A DNA stretch of 64,000 nt from a virus, in the IMG/VR virus record IMGVR_UViG_3300046003_007892, positions 124,001 to 188,000 of that record; one strand, given 5' to 3'. Positions 31,262 to 39,230 of the stretch are shown here, in pieces. Numbering within the stretch: position 1 is the first letter of the stretch; every line of letters begins with the position of its first letter. The position numbers and the translations under genes are program-made. The notes under the pieces are model-generated. The model was not told the origin of the DNA and made no database searches. It worked only from the letters and a program-made list of their open reading frames with translations.

Positions 31262-31530
31262 TGCTAACCGCGAGTGATCGTGCCCTCCAACTCGCCTTGC
31301 TGGTTCTCGTCGTCCCATACGCGATTTTGTGTTGGGTGGTGGCTCCATGCTTCCTGCTTTTTGCCGCGATAATAACGCTCGGCGCCGCCTTGCTCGACCG
31401 GTGCGGCTTCGAAGAGTTCTCCGGGATGTTCATCGTCACGCTGTTTGTCGTCACATCGCCGTTCCGCTTCGTGTTCGACCGAATCTACGCAGCCGTGTTG
31501 GGTCGCGAACACGAGTGGAAGTTTCACTAA
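31261..31530 (+). CDS. Three-span membrane protein, 89 aa
   Basis: Hydrophobic segments lie at about residues 8-28, 28-46 and 55-72. The C-terminus is charged (REHEWKFH). No family was recognised; size and topology fit a small inner-membrane protein, with holin or exclusion protein only possible. Its TAA stop is the first half of the next gene's TAAATA box. Confidence 0.65.
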   Translation: MLTASDRALQLALLVLVVPYAILCWVVAPCFLLFAAIITLGAALLDRCGFEEFSGMFIVTLFVVTSPFRFVFDRIYAAVLGREHEWKFH

Positions 31531-31533
31531 ATA
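31528..31533 (+). promoter_or_regulatory. Late TAAATA box 4 nt before the start codon
   Basis: TAAATA then TGGA then ATG 31538. The box overlaps the upstream stop codon. Confidence 0.65.
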
Positions 31534-31537
31534 TGGA

Positions 31538-32122
31538 ATGCGTCTGACCGAACTCTCTATCCCGCACGACCGCGAAGAACTCTCGCTGGAACTCATGGTC
31601 GCAGGCTACAGTCCGTTGGGTTCCGGCGACTTCGCCGATGTCTACCACAAGCCCGGCGCCGCCTACGTCCTAAAGGTTTTCGAGCCTCGCGACGAAGCCT
31701 ATCGGGCATTCCTGACCCTGGCCCGCTCCCATCAGGACAACCCGCATTTCCCGAAGATCATCGGGAAGCTCGTAAATATCAAAAACAAATGGTTCGCTGT
31801 TCGGCTCGAAAAGCTGGAGCGGTATCGCTACGACAGCACTCTGATCTACCGCTACATTCGCTGGCGGGATGAGCGAGGCAAGCATGACCCGCAGGGTATG
31901 TTCGCGATGGAACTCGAAGACGCGTTCGAGTTCATGGAGGAATACCCGAAACTCCAAGAAGCATGCGATCTCATCATCGACAATCTCCTCACGCAGGGCG
32001 GCCAATCCCTGGCCGGTCATGTGCCGGATTTCCGTCAGGACATCCGCAACGACAACATCATGATGCGGGGAAATACCATCGTGATCGTTGACCCTATCGT
32101 GCCCAACAAAGAGATGAAGTAG
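31538..32122 (+). CDS. Protein-kinase-like packaged-protein candidate, 194 aa
   Basis: After a leader-like start (MRLTELSIPHD) the sequence has a glycine loop YSPLGSGDFADVYH, a strand with lysine AAYVLKVF, and a catalytic-loop-like DIRNDNIMMRGNTIVIVDP, in which Asp and Asn are placed as in HRDxxxxN and VDP replaces DFG. It is shorter than standard kinases. Similar small kinase-like phage proteins exist. The leader and late box suggest it travels in the virion. It could be an active kinase or a pseudokinase. Confidence 0.7.
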   Translation: MRLTELSIPHDREELSLELMVAGYSPLGSGDFADVYHKPGAAYVLKVFEPRDEAYRAFLTLARSHQDNPHFPKIIGKLVNIKNKWFAVRLEKLERYRYDSTLIYRYIRWRDERGKHDPQGMFAMELEDAFEFMEEYPKLQEACDLIIDNLLTQGGQSLAGHVPDFRQDIRNDNIMMRGNTIVIVDPIVPNKEMK

Positions 32123-32135
32123 CGGATAGAAGAAA

Positions 32136-32157
32136 GGCCCGGACTTGCGTCCGGGCC
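32136..32157. terminator. Bidirectional terminator between convergent genes
   Basis: GGCCCGGAC-TTGC-GTCCGGGCC, a 9-bp hairpin between the kinase-like gene and the convergent SleB-like gene. No clear T-run follows on the plus strand. Confidence 0.7.
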
Positions 32158-32161
32158 CCTC

Positions 32162-32707
32162 TCAAAATCCTCTCAATCTTACAAAAACGTGCTGACCATT
32201 CCTCCAGGAGTGGAGCGGGTTTCGGGCCCAAGATGGTCTGACGCTGACGTTATGGAAGTGGGTAGCCCCTCCGGTCGGGTCGCCTGACGTGGCGAGATCG
32301 GTCCCATAGAGGGTATCGTAGGCGAGTTGCTGGGAAGCCAGCCAAGCAGAGCGTTCGCGGGGAATGATTCCGCCAACCGGGCGGGTCGTCCACGTGAACT
32401 GTCCGTCATCCCATACGACGCCGCATACTGTTTGCGGAAAACGAGGGGATTCGGAACGGTTGAGAACTACGTGCGCTACGGCACGTCGGCCGTCGATGTC
32501 ACGGACACCTCGGGCTTCATGATAGATAGTCAGAGCGAGACAAAGAAACTCACGACGCTCGTTATCTTGCAGTTCCTGGGCTTGTTGGAACACGGGCACC
32601 TGACTACTCAGGGGTCCCATCTTCCATGCGTTCGCGAACGCGGTAGTAGACGTAAAGAGTGAAATGACTACTGCCGCAGCCGCGAGAGCGGCTTTGGATA
32701 TCTTCAA
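32162..32707 (-). CDS. SleB-type cell wall hydrolase (endolysin candidate)
   Basis: The 181-residue protein starts with a signal-like segment (KISKAALAAAAVVISLFTST, then TAFA as a cleavage site). The rest is a SleB-type Hydrolase_2 domain: LALTIYHEARGVRDIDGRRA, VAHVVLNR, PRFPQTVCGVVWDDGQFTW, ending in GATHFHNV. SleB enzymes are lytic transglycosylases acting on peptidoglycan. The signal segment suggests export through Sec, as in signal-arrest endolysins. A TAAATA box lies 28 nt upstream. A small membrane protein gene precedes it and may help lysis. Confidence 0.88.
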   Translation of the reverse strand: MKISKAALAAAAVVISLFTSTTAFANAWKMGPLSSQVPVFQQAQELQDNERREFLCLALTIYHEARGVRDIDGRRAVAHVVLNRSESPRFPQTVCGVVWDDGQFTWTTRPVGGIIPRERSAWLASQQLAYDTLYGTDLATSGDPTGGATHFHNVSVRPSWARNPLHSWRNGQHVFVRLRGF

Positions 32708-32735
32708 AATAGCGGTCCTTTTGCTGTTGAAGGGT

Positions 32736-32741
32736 TATTTA
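32736..32741 (-). promoter_or_regulatory. Late TAAATA box before the lysin gene
   Basis: TAAATA on the minus strand, 28 nt before the SleB-like ATG. Confidence 0.55.
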
Positions 32742-32797
32742 GGCATTTTGGTTGCCCAAATGTCAAAATCAGCGTGGCGCGCATTGTCGCAGCCAGT

Positions 32798-32923
32798 TCA
32801 CTGGCGGTGTTTCTGCCATGCGGAGATGCCCCACAGGGTGCCGACGAGGGCGCCGATCACGTAGCCGAGACCGAATGCGGGCATGGAAATGTTGGCGAGT
32901 TGGTCTGCTGTCAGGCCGTACAT
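32798..32923 (-). CDS. Small membrane protein, 41 aa (holin candidate)
   Basis: GGAG lies six bases before the ATG. The peptide has a short polar start (MYGLTADQLANIS), one hydrophobic segment with Gly (FGLGYVIGALVGTLWGI) and a basic tail (WQKHRQ). It lies upstream of the SleB-type lysin on the same strand, which makes a holin or lysis-helper role reasonable, but it is shorter than most holins. Confidence 0.55.
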   Translation of the reverse strand: MYGLTADQLANISMPAFGLGYVIGALVGTLWGISAWQKHRQ

Positions 32924-33052
32924 TTTCTGCTCCGAAACAATTTGATCGCGTGGGGAATAAACTCGTATAACCAAACCAGACGGAAACGTTCCGAGCCCGG
33001 CGTTCTGCAAATCATACCACGGGTTCTCATATTACAGCAAGGCTTCATTATT

Positions 33053-33445
33053 TTGTCCGCCAACACTTTGAACAATAACAACAATCGCCCGAGCACGGGT
33101 CCCCGCAAGCCCCGTTCGGAGACGGCTGTTCGTTCACCGAAAGCGGTGCGCCGCCTGTCGGACCCGGACGCCATCCACGATTTCGTCAAGCCCCTGCGGG
33201 ACCTCGTCGAATCCTTCGGTCTGCACGTCAAGCCGACCGTGCACGTCAATGGCCCGTCGTCGGACGCCGCCATCATCGTCGTCGATTTCGGCTCACCGCT
33301 CGTCCAGGTCCGCCTCAACTCCGAGCAGTCCGGTGAACTCGCTGCCCGCCTGCGCCGCCTCACCAAGGAATTCTACCAAGGCGAAGTCAACGTCCGCATC
33401 GGCGTCGATAACCAGAACGGCATTCACTGGTCGGCTCTCGCTTAA
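33053..33445 (+). CDS. Hypothetical protein, 130 aa (TTG start)
   Basis: No ATG or GTG fits, so TTG 33053 is taken as start, giving SANTLNNNNNRPSTGPRKP. After this flexible start come a helix (AIHDFVKPLRDLVESFG) and strands (SSDAAIIVVDFGSPLVQVRL), then a charged helix. Codon use is like its neighbours. A promoter may lie at 32941-32970 (TTGATC, 18 nt, TATAAC). Function unknown. Confidence 0.6.
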   Translation: MSANTLNNNNNRPSTGPRKPRSETAVRSPKAVRRLSDPDAIHDFVKPLRDLVESFGLHVKPTVHVNGPSSDAAIIVVDFGSPLVQVRLNSEQSGELAARLRRLTKEFYQGEVNVRIGVDNQNGIHWSALA

Positions 33446-33448
33446 TAC

Positions 33449-33504
33449 TTGACAAGTTTTGCAACTGGTCTACAAGGGGGTTCCGAGCAATCGGAACCCT
33501 TTTT
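33449..33504 (+). promoter_or_regulatory. Early-type promoter overlapping a terminator hairpin
   Basis: TTGACA (33449-33454), 16 nt, TACAAG (33471-33476). GGGTTCCGA-GCAA-TCGGAACCC plus TTTTT spans 33478-33504. The expected start near 33483 lies inside the 5' arm, so new transcripts lack the full hairpin while upstream ones are terminated. Confidence 0.65.
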
Positions 33505-33518
33505 GGTTGGAGAGCGGC

Positions 33519-33746
33519 GTGAAGTTTTCTGAGGCTCCGGGTTCATCTCTACCCAACGACAGCAGTGGCTGGACCGTTATGGCGTGGATTGTCGGGCTAT
33601 TTTTCTGGAACGTCCGGGACTTCATTTTCGACGTTCCCCATGACCCCACCCATCTCGTCGTCGCTTTCCTGTGTGTGTTCGTCGTCGCATTGCAGATTTC
33701 CCTGAATCGCCTCACTGCGATCATTCGCGGCCTGGAAGGAAAATAA
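33519..33746 (+). CDS. Two-span membrane protein, 75 aa
   Basis: GTG 33519 has GGAGAG upstream. Two hydrophobic segments (TVMAWIVGLFFWNVRDFIF and LVVAFLCVFVVALQISL) are separated by a short polar loop. The C-terminus is basic. Function unknown. Confidence 0.65.
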   Translation: MKFSEAPGSSLPNDSSGWTVMAWIVGLFFWNVRDFIFDVPHDPTHLVVAFLCVFVVALQISLNRLTAIIRGLEGK

Positions 33747-33747
33747 G

Positions 33748-34044
33748 ATGTCGCTTCATTTCGAACCCGTATCGACCACGGTCGCTCGCGTCGGCTATCG
33801 TGCTGGCAGGGCCCGCGACGTGAATCTCATCCGCTACGCCGTCTATAGCGACGGCGTCTTTGTCGGCCATGTCGCCAATGAAATGGTCACCTTCGAAAAG
33901 AGCCGTCCGGGCAAAAACTATGTGGACCGCCGCTGGCAGTCCCCGCGCTGGAAGTTCTACGAAGAGGACAGCGTGCGGTGCCGCGTCTATTTCGAAACCC
34001 GAGATCGGGCAGTGGCTGAGCTTCTCGCTCAAGTCGCCGCGTAA
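33748..34044 (+). CDS. Hypothetical protein, 98 aa
   Basis: A beta-rich basic protein (NLIRYAVYSDGVFVGHVANE) ending in SVRCRVYFETRDRAVAELL, a strand then acidic-helix ending similar to the small-protein family. Function unknown. Confidence 0.65.
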   Translation: MSLHFEPVSTTVARVGYRAGRARDVNLIRYAVYSDGVFVGHVANEMVTFEKSRPGKNYVDRRWQSPRWKFYEEDSVRCRVYFETRDRAVAELLAQVAA

Positions 34045-34089
34045 TTTTGGGTAAACGAAGCCTCTTGCAAACCTGCCAATATAGGTTGT

Positions 34090-34124
34090 AGTTTGCGACT
34101 CCCTGCCTCAAGGAGTCACCCCAC
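34090..34124 (+). promoter_or_regulatory. Leader hairpin hiding the ribosome site
   Basis: GACTCC and GGAGTC pair just before the ATG at 34125, so the GGAG ribosome site is inside a hairpin. A TATAGG box lies upstream (34080-34085). Translation may be held back until the hairpin opens. Confidence 0.45.
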
Positions 34125-34592
34125 ATGGTCACCAAGCCACCCAGGAAAAACAACCTCAACCTCGCGGCGCAACCGTCCGCTCAGGGCTATCGCTTCATCG
34201 ACAAAGACCCCGACATGGAAGTCGTCGTCGCCGCGATTGCCAACTCGGGCCTCACGGTCGAAGCCATCAGCGAAATGACTGAACGGCAAGGCAACAAGGT
34301 CTCCGCCGCCGCCATGGTGGGCTGGATGTACGGCAAAACCAAGCGTCCCCAGAACTACACCCTCACCGCCGTCATGCAGGCTCTGGGCTATAATCGGAAG
34401 TGGATGGAAGCCAACATGGCCCCGACCGTCTCCATCGCCGTCGCCACCGCCGCCGTGGACAACATGGTGTCGAAGTTCAAGCTCAAAGGCGGTCTGCCGC
34501 CTCGGGGCCAGAAGGGCAAGACGGCCAAGAAAGCCCTCAAGGGAAAGACGGCCAAGTCCGGTAAACCGAAAGCCTTGGAGGCGACATCGTGA
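34125..34592 (+). CDS. HTH protein with a histone-like tail, 155 aa
   Basis: Residues 35-95 look like an XRE-type fold: VVAAIANSGLTVEAISEMTE, then VSAAAMVGWMYGKTKRPQNY and TLTAVMQALGYN. The last 40 residues are repeats of Lys, Ala, Gly and Thr (KGKTAKKALKGKTAKSGKPK), like histone H1 tails. It is probably a DNA-binding regulator or nucleoid protein. It overlaps the next gene by 4 bases; both carry HTH units and Lys/Ala-rich parts. Confidence 0.75.
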   Translation: MVTKPPRKNNLNLAAQPSAQGYRFIDKDPDMEVVVAAIANSGLTVEAISEMTERQGNKVSAAAMVGWMYGKTKRPQNYTLTAVMQALGYNRKWMEANMAPTVSIAVATAAVDNMVSKFKLKGGLPPRGQKGKTAKKALKGKTAKSGKPKALEATS

Positions 34593-35653
34593 TCGACCCC
34601 AAGCACCTCTCGGAGTTCATCACCTCCCCCGACGCCACCGATATCATGCAGGCTTTCTCCTCCATGGACCAGGGGCCCTTCAGAGCCTCGCTGGTGGCTC
34701 ACCTGATGACGATGTCGTCCATGGCCGCCATGACCGCGAACGCCGCTCCAGCACCCGTTCCCGCGCCCCCTGCACCGGTCCCCGACCGACCGTTCGTCTC
34801 CGAGACTGTGGAAGGACGGATTCTGGAGCGTAAGCTTCGGGGCGAGACCATTCGCAGCATCGAGAAGTCGGAGAACGTCTCCTTCCGTTTCGTTCGCACC
34901 GTTCTGGACAAAGCGTCCAAGCAAGGCGTGGACGTCGGTCGCCTCCCGGCCAAAGCCCCTGCGGCCAAAGCCCCTCCGGCCAAGCACACACTGAGCAAGG
35001 AAGATCGCGGCCTGCGTCGCAAGGAAGCCATCCGTCTTCGCTACCTCGGGATGGGTCCCAAGGAGATCGCCGTTCAACTCGACATGTCGATTGGCAACGT
35101 CGGGAATGCGATCTGGGCCGCGAAGACTGGCGACAAAGGAGAGCCCGTCACGGTCTTTCCCGATATCGACGAGACCATCCTGGCGGGAAGCATCCCCGGA
35201 CCATTCAATGTGAAGTCTTCGGGGAAACGGTTCGTCTGGGCTGATCATCCCGAGATCGAGCACGCCGTGATCGACCGCTTTCTTCAGGGCGAACGAGCCA
35301 GCACCCTGATGAAGTTCATCCGCGAGCAATCCGGCGACGACATCACCGAGAACATGGTTCTGGGCCGTCTCTACAACCGCCGCCCTGAGTTCCCCGTCGA
35401 AGTCCTCCGCGATGGTCCGATCTCGTGGATGGAGGCGTGGACGATCATGTCGGTGGTGAACAAGTCCCCCGAGGGCTGGCTGACCAAACTGTCTGATCGT
35501 CTCGGTCTTCGGGAGCGCATCACGCCGCCGCAGGATATCAACGCGATTGCGGCGCCGGAGAAGATCGCACTCATTCGGTCGGCCTACCACGCGACCATTC
35601 TCGCGCGGGGAAATACGGGAACGGTTGCCCAAACGGTCGCCCAAACGGCCTGA
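34589..35653 (+). CDS. DNA-binding protein with two HTH units, 354 aa
   Basis: The start is GTG overlapping the previous stop. An Ala/Pro-rich linker (about residues 48-68) precedes one HTH (GETIRSIEKSENVSFRFVRT), another Ala/Lys/Pro linker follows, and then a second HTH (LRYLGMGPKEIAVQLDMSIG). The C-terminal half is helical with SWMEAWTIMSVVNKSPEGWL. It likely acts with the 34125 protein in transcription or DNA organisation. A strong terminator follows. Confidence 0.75.
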   Translation: MIDPKHLSEFITSPDATDIMQAFSSMDQGPFRASLVAHLMTMSSMAAMTANAAPAPVPAPPAPVPDRPFVSETVEGRILERKLRGETIRSIEKSENVSFRFVRTVLDKASKQGVDVGRLPAKAPAAKAPPAKHTLSKEDRGLRRKEAIRLRYLGMGPKEIAVQLDMSIGNVGNAIWAAKTGDKGEPVTVFPDIDETILAGSIPGPFNVKSSGKRFVWADHPEIEHAVIDRFLQGERASTLMKFIREQSGDDITENMVLGRLYNRRPEFPVEVLRDGPISWMEAWTIMSVVNKSPEGWLTKLSDRLGLRERITPPQDINAIAAPEKIALIRSAYHATILARGNTGTVAQTVAQTA

Positions 35654-35664
35654 CCCAACGATGG

Positions 35665-35692
35665 CCCCGGTGGTGCAAGCCACCGGGGTTCT
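35665..35692 (+). terminator. Rho-independent terminator
   Basis: CCCCGGTGG-TGCAAG-CCACCGGGG followed by TTCT. Confidence 0.8.
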
Positions 35693-35699
35693 GTCCGTC

Positions 35700-35705
35700 T
35701 AAATA
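35700..35705 (+). promoter_or_regulatory. Late TAAATA box 4 nt before a GTG start
   Basis: TAAATA then AGCC then GTG 35710, at the head of the sugar-related gene cluster. Confidence 0.65.
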
Positions 35706-35709
35706 AGCC

Positions 35710-36480
35710 GTGCGCATAGCGGTATGTATATCTGGGCAGTTGCGAAACTGGGACCAATGCGGAGCATGGTGGGAACCTCTGTTCTCCCATCTCGCCCCCA
35801 CGTATGACGTCTTCGTCCACACCTGGGATTACCGCACGGAGCCGGGCAGCACGGTCTCGGCCCCGGTCTCCGATATCGAACTCGCCGCCTTTCGGGATTG
35901 CTTTGACCCAGTCGCCATGCAGGTTAGCCCTGCGGCCGATTATGCGTGGCTGGACGAACGAGCAGCCAGGATTCCCAACACCTGCCACCTCGTCACACCC
36001 GGACGACCATCGACCCAGCACGCCAGCCAGTTCGATTCGATGCGGCGAGCCTTCCATCTCAAACGAGAGCACGAGATCGCCGAGGGGTTCCTCTACGACA
36101 TCGTCATACGCGCCCGCACAGACATTCGCATAACCAAGCCCCAGCCCCTTGCGGCTCCAGGACGCGACACCGTCATGGGTGAACTGTTCCGTCGTCTTGC
36201 GTGGCGGCACACCCATTTCTCCGACCGTTTCTTCATCTCCGATTCGGTGACGGCGGACAAGATCGGCAACGTCTTCGCTGCCCTCCCCATGATTCGCTCC
36301 GGCGTTTTCTTTGAACCCGACAAGGACATCACGCCCGAGACCGTTCTGCATTTCTACCTTCGAATGCTGGGACTCAAAATTCAATCTATCGACGTCGCCA
36401 CCCGCCTCGTTCGATCATCTCAATACGCCGCCGCCCAGTGCGAGCTTGGGCGCGGACTGGGAGCCCATGAAACGATCTAG
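35710..36480 (+). CDS. Glycosyltransferase-like protein A, 256 aa
   Basis: It opens RIAVCISGQLRNWDQCGAWW and continues YDVFVHTWDYR, the start of a glycosyltransferase-like family (phage and LPS-type, related to WavE-like proteins). A DIVIRARTDIRI segment fits the acidic metal motif of the fold, and SDRFFISDS follows. It would transfer a sugar; donor and target are unknown. It overlaps the next gene, a paralogue, by 14 bases. Late box upstream. Confidence 0.7.
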   Translation: MRIAVCISGQLRNWDQCGAWWEPLFSHLAPTYDVFVHTWDYRTEPGSTVSAPVSDIELAAFRDCFDPVAMQVSPAADYAWLDERAARIPNTCHLVTPGRPSTQHASQFDSMRRAFHLKREHEIAEGFLYDIVIRARTDIRITKPQPLAAPGRDTVMGELFRRLAWRHTHFSDRFFISDSVTADKIGNVFAALPMIRSGVFFEPDKDITPETVLHFYLRMLGLKIQSIDVATRLVRSSQYAAAQCELGRGLGAHETI

Positions 36481-37183
36481 AATTGCCGTCTGCCTATCGG
36501 GCCAGCCCCGCACGTGGAAGACCTGTGCGGCCAACATTCGAGCTTTCTTCGACCCGGCCGGAGACGTGGATTATTTCATCTCGACCTGGACGCGGAACAC
36601 ATGGTGGAACGACGGTCAGGCGTACCTCGAAGATGCCGACACTGAAGGACTATCTGAGGCTTTCAACCCTGTTGCTCTACGGATTGAACCCCTGCCTAAG
36701 AAATTCGGATGGAACGGTCTATTCGATTCGTTCACTTCTAGTGTGCATGATAAGAAAAGTCATGAAATCGCGAACTCTTTCCTGTATGATGTTGTAGTAA
36801 AAGGCCGGTTGGATTGCGTATTTGATCCTCGCTTGACGTTCAAGCCCGGCGCAGTAGAGTCCATGACCGCCTATTCTGTAAATCATATGGAGAGAATGCC
36901 CCACGAATACTATGGGGCCAATTTCTCCGACATGTGGTTCCACTCTGGAACCATGGAGATGGACATCCTCGCCGACTGCATGCGGGATGCCGACATCATC
37001 GAGCACGAGGACTACGGCCCCGGAGTTCTTCTCTGGAACCACATGACCAAGTATCGCATCCATCCAAGCTATTCTCCCGCGATGGTGCACAACACCATCG
37101 TCCGCAAGGAGTTCGAGCATCTCGACGGCCTCGTGGATTACGAGGAGATCAGGGACCGCTTCAAGGGCTGGGTGGGACGATGA
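36467..37183 (+). CDS. Glycosyltransferase-like protein B, 238 aa
   Basis: RIAVCLSGQPRTWKTCAANI and DYFISTWTRNTWW repeat the opening of the preceding protein, with DVVVKGRLDCVFDP as the acidic segment and NFSDMWFHSGT later. The two are paralogues with different C-termini. The 36760-36880 part has more A and T than its surroundings, possibly a recent insertion or transfer. Confidence 0.7.
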   Translation: MKRSRIAVCLSGQPRTWKTCAANIRAFFDPAGDVDYFISTWTRNTWWNDGQAYLEDADTEGLSEAFNPVALRIEPLPKKFGWNGLFDSFTSSVHDKKSHEIANSFLYDVVVKGRLDCVFDPRLTFKPGAVESMTAYSVNHMERMPHEYYGANFSDMWFHSGTMEMDILADCMRDADIIEHEDYGPGVLLWNHMTKYRIHPSYSPAMVHNTIVRKEFEHLDGLVDYEEIRDRFKGWVGR

Positions 37184-38766
37184 CCGAGACTGTAGTCATC
37201 CTCGCTGCGGGATACGGGAGCCGCATGGGACCCTACGCGGACAAAATCGCCAAGACCCTCTTGCCGGTCGGCCAGAAAGCTGTGGTGAGTCACATCATCG
37301 ACCGCTTCGACCCCCAGACCCATTTCGTGATCGCGGTCGGTCATCTCGGGACGCAGATCAAATCCTATATCGCGATGGCGCACCCTCGGCTCAACGTCAC
37401 CTTCGTGGACGTCGATATCACTGCGGCGCCCGACTCCACTTTCGGACCAAACGCGGCCGGTCCCGGCACCACCCTCTTGGCCTGTCGCCCCGACCTCGGT
37501 GAAGGCCCGTTCTTTCTCGTGACCGGAGACACCCTGTTCGAACTTCCCGCCGACCTGACGGGCAACTGGGTTGGCATTCAGCACGTCGATGATCAGACCG
37601 AATACTGCAATGTCGTCCTCGACGGCGACATGGTCATAGAGGTGGCGGACAAGGTCGAGAAACCAGGAAGCATGGCCTGGACTGGTCTTGCCCACATCGA
37701 AGATCACAGCTTCCTCGACAAGCTCGACTACGCGTCAAACACCGGCCTTCCGCCTAGCGTGGTCAGATGGTTGAACGTGCGGACCAACCAGGAGAACTCC
37801 CTCTCGCGGGGTATCCGCCACCTGACCGATATGGGCACCCTCAAAGGACGTTGCCATGAGTGGTCGGACACGGGCACCTATGCGAAATACCGAGCAGTCG
37901 CAGGGGCAGAGGGGACATTCGCCTTCGAGAAAGAGGGTGAGTTCCTCTATCGGGTCGGAGATAGAATCGTAAAATATTTTGAGAATCCCAAGATTGCCTA
38001 TGATCGCGTCTGCAAGGCGACCATGCGGGAGGACGTCTTCCCCAAGATCGTCGGCTCCAGTGGGTCCTTCTATGCATACGAGTTCGTCCCCGGCCGGACC
38101 CTATACGAAGGTCTGACGCCGGGGCGTTTCATTGAACTCACCCTCTTTCTTCACGACCGGGTCTGGGACCCCAACGGCGACCCCGTGCACCCAACGCTCG
38201 TTCATGATTTCTATGTCCGCAAGACTGAAGCTCGTCTCGCGGCCTTCATGGAACGGAACCCCGATTTCGAAGAGGCCGAGTGCGTTAACGGTTTCGAAGT
38301 CAGACCCATCGCGGAACTCCTTCTGACCATTCCCGCGCACGAGGGCGTGAAGTCTTTCATCCACGGTGATTTGCAGTTCGACAACATCATCGACGACGGA
38401 ACAAAGTTCACCCTGATTGACTGGCGGCAGGATTTCGCAGGCCGGGTCGAGTACGGCGATCTCTACTACGATTTCGCAAAACTCCTGGCTGGCATATGGG
38501 TGGATTTCAGAGCCGTGAAAACCATTCAGCCAACCGTGGACGGTGGTCGAACGACAACCCTGTCATGCTTGCCGTCGATTGGTAACACGCTCGCCTACGC
38601 GTCGATTCTACAGGCAGCGGCGGCGCGGTATGATCTGGATTTCGCTGTCGTGAAAAAAATCACCGGCCTCATCTACTTGAATATGGCGGGACTCCACAAC
38701 AATCCGCTAGACTTGTATTTCTACAGTCTAGCTCAAGTGGTCCTCTCCGGTTATGATCTCGCGTAA
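37180..38766 (+). CDS. Fused nucleotidyltransferase and choline/aminoglycoside-kinase-like protein
   Basis: The 528-residue protein has two parts. Residues 1-235 are a sugar-phosphate/choline nucleotidyltransferase: VVILAAGYGSRMGPYADKIA, KTLLPV and FFLVTGDTLFE. Residues 250-525 are a kinase of the APH/choline kinase type: FEFVPG-like hinge, FIHGDLQFDNIIDDG as catalytic loop and FTLIDWRQDF as the metal motif. The layout is like a fusion of LicC and LicA, which activate phosphocholine for surface polysaccharides. The substrate here could instead be a sugar alcohol or ethanolamine. It lies between two glycosyltransferases and a sugar-phosphate phosphatase. Confidence 0.85.
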   Translation: MTETVVILAAGYGSRMGPYADKIAKTLLPVGQKAVVSHIIDRFDPQTHFVIAVGHLGTQIKSYIAMAHPRLNVTFVDVDITAAPDSTFGPNAAGPGTTLLACRPDLGEGPFFLVTGDTLFELPADLTGNWVGIQHVDDQTEYCNVVLDGDMVIEVADKVEKPGSMAWTGLAHIEDHSFLDKLDYASNTGLPPSVVRWLNVRTNQENSLSRGIRHLTDMGTLKGRCHEWSDTGTYAKYRAVAGAEGTFAFEKEGEFLYRVGDRIVKYFENPKIAYDRVCKATMREDVFPKIVGSSGSFYAYEFVPGRTLYEGLTPGRFIELTLFLHDRVWDPNGDPVHPTLVHDFYVRKTEARLAAFMERNPDFEEAECVNGFEVRPIAELLLTIPAHEGVKSFIHGDLQFDNIIDDGTKFTLIDWRQDFAGRVEYGDLYYDFAKLLAGIWVDFRAVKTIQPTVDGGRTTTLSCLPSIGNTLAYASILQAAAARYDLDFAVVKKITGLIYLNMAGLHNNPLDLYFYSLAQVVLSGYDLA

Positions 38767-39223
38767 GCCCCAGCATCTCATCTTCGACGTCGATGGCGTA
38801 TTCACTGACGGGAAGTTCTACTACACCGCTGACGGCAAAGTCATGAAGGCGTTCTGCTGCCAGGATAGCGATGGTCTCAGAGACCTCATGGGCGAGTTCA
38901 ACATCCATCTCATCACCGCCGACAAGAACGGCTTCGAAATCTCTCAGGTGCGGGCCAAGGATATGGGATTCCCCATCCATCTGGTCCCCAACGCAGACCG
39001 TGCCGCGCACGTTGCCCACTACGTCAAGTTCGGTGGTGCGATCTTCATGGGTGACTCGATGACGGACATCCCGGCCCTCAGGGAGGCCACCTACGCCATC
39101 GTCCCCAAACAGTCCCGCATCGAAGTCCGCGATGAAGCCGACTACGTGACCGCCTACGCTGGCGGAGAGGGCGCCGTCTTGGACGCCTGCCTGCATCTGA
39201 AAGAGAAGTTCCGAGCCCGCTAA
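38753..39223 (+). CDS. KdsC-like HAD phosphatase, 156 aa
   Basis: HAD motif I HLIFDVDGVFTDGKFYY, motif II LITADKNGFEI, the conserved Lys region, and motif IV IFMGDSMTDIPALREA match the KdsC group, which also includes the phosphatase part of NeuA-type enzymes. KdsC removes phosphate from KDO 8-phosphate; related members act on other nine-carbon acids. Its overlap with the fusion gene suggests one pathway making a surface or virion sugar. The stop TAA is part of the next late box. Confidence 0.85.
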   Translation: MISRKPQHLIFDVDGVFTDGKFYYTADGKVMKAFCCQDSDGLRDLMGEFNIHLITADKNGFEISQVRAKDMGFPIHLVPNADRAAHVAHYVKFGGAIFMGDSMTDIPALREATYAIVPKQSRIEVRDEADYVTAYAGGEGAVLDACLHLKEKFRAR

Positions 39224-39226
39224 ATA
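39221..39226 (+). promoter_or_regulatory. Late TAAATA box 4 nt before the start codon
   Basis: TAAATA then TGGC then ATG 39231; it overlaps the upstream stop codon. Confidence 0.65.
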
Positions 39227-39230
39227 TGGC

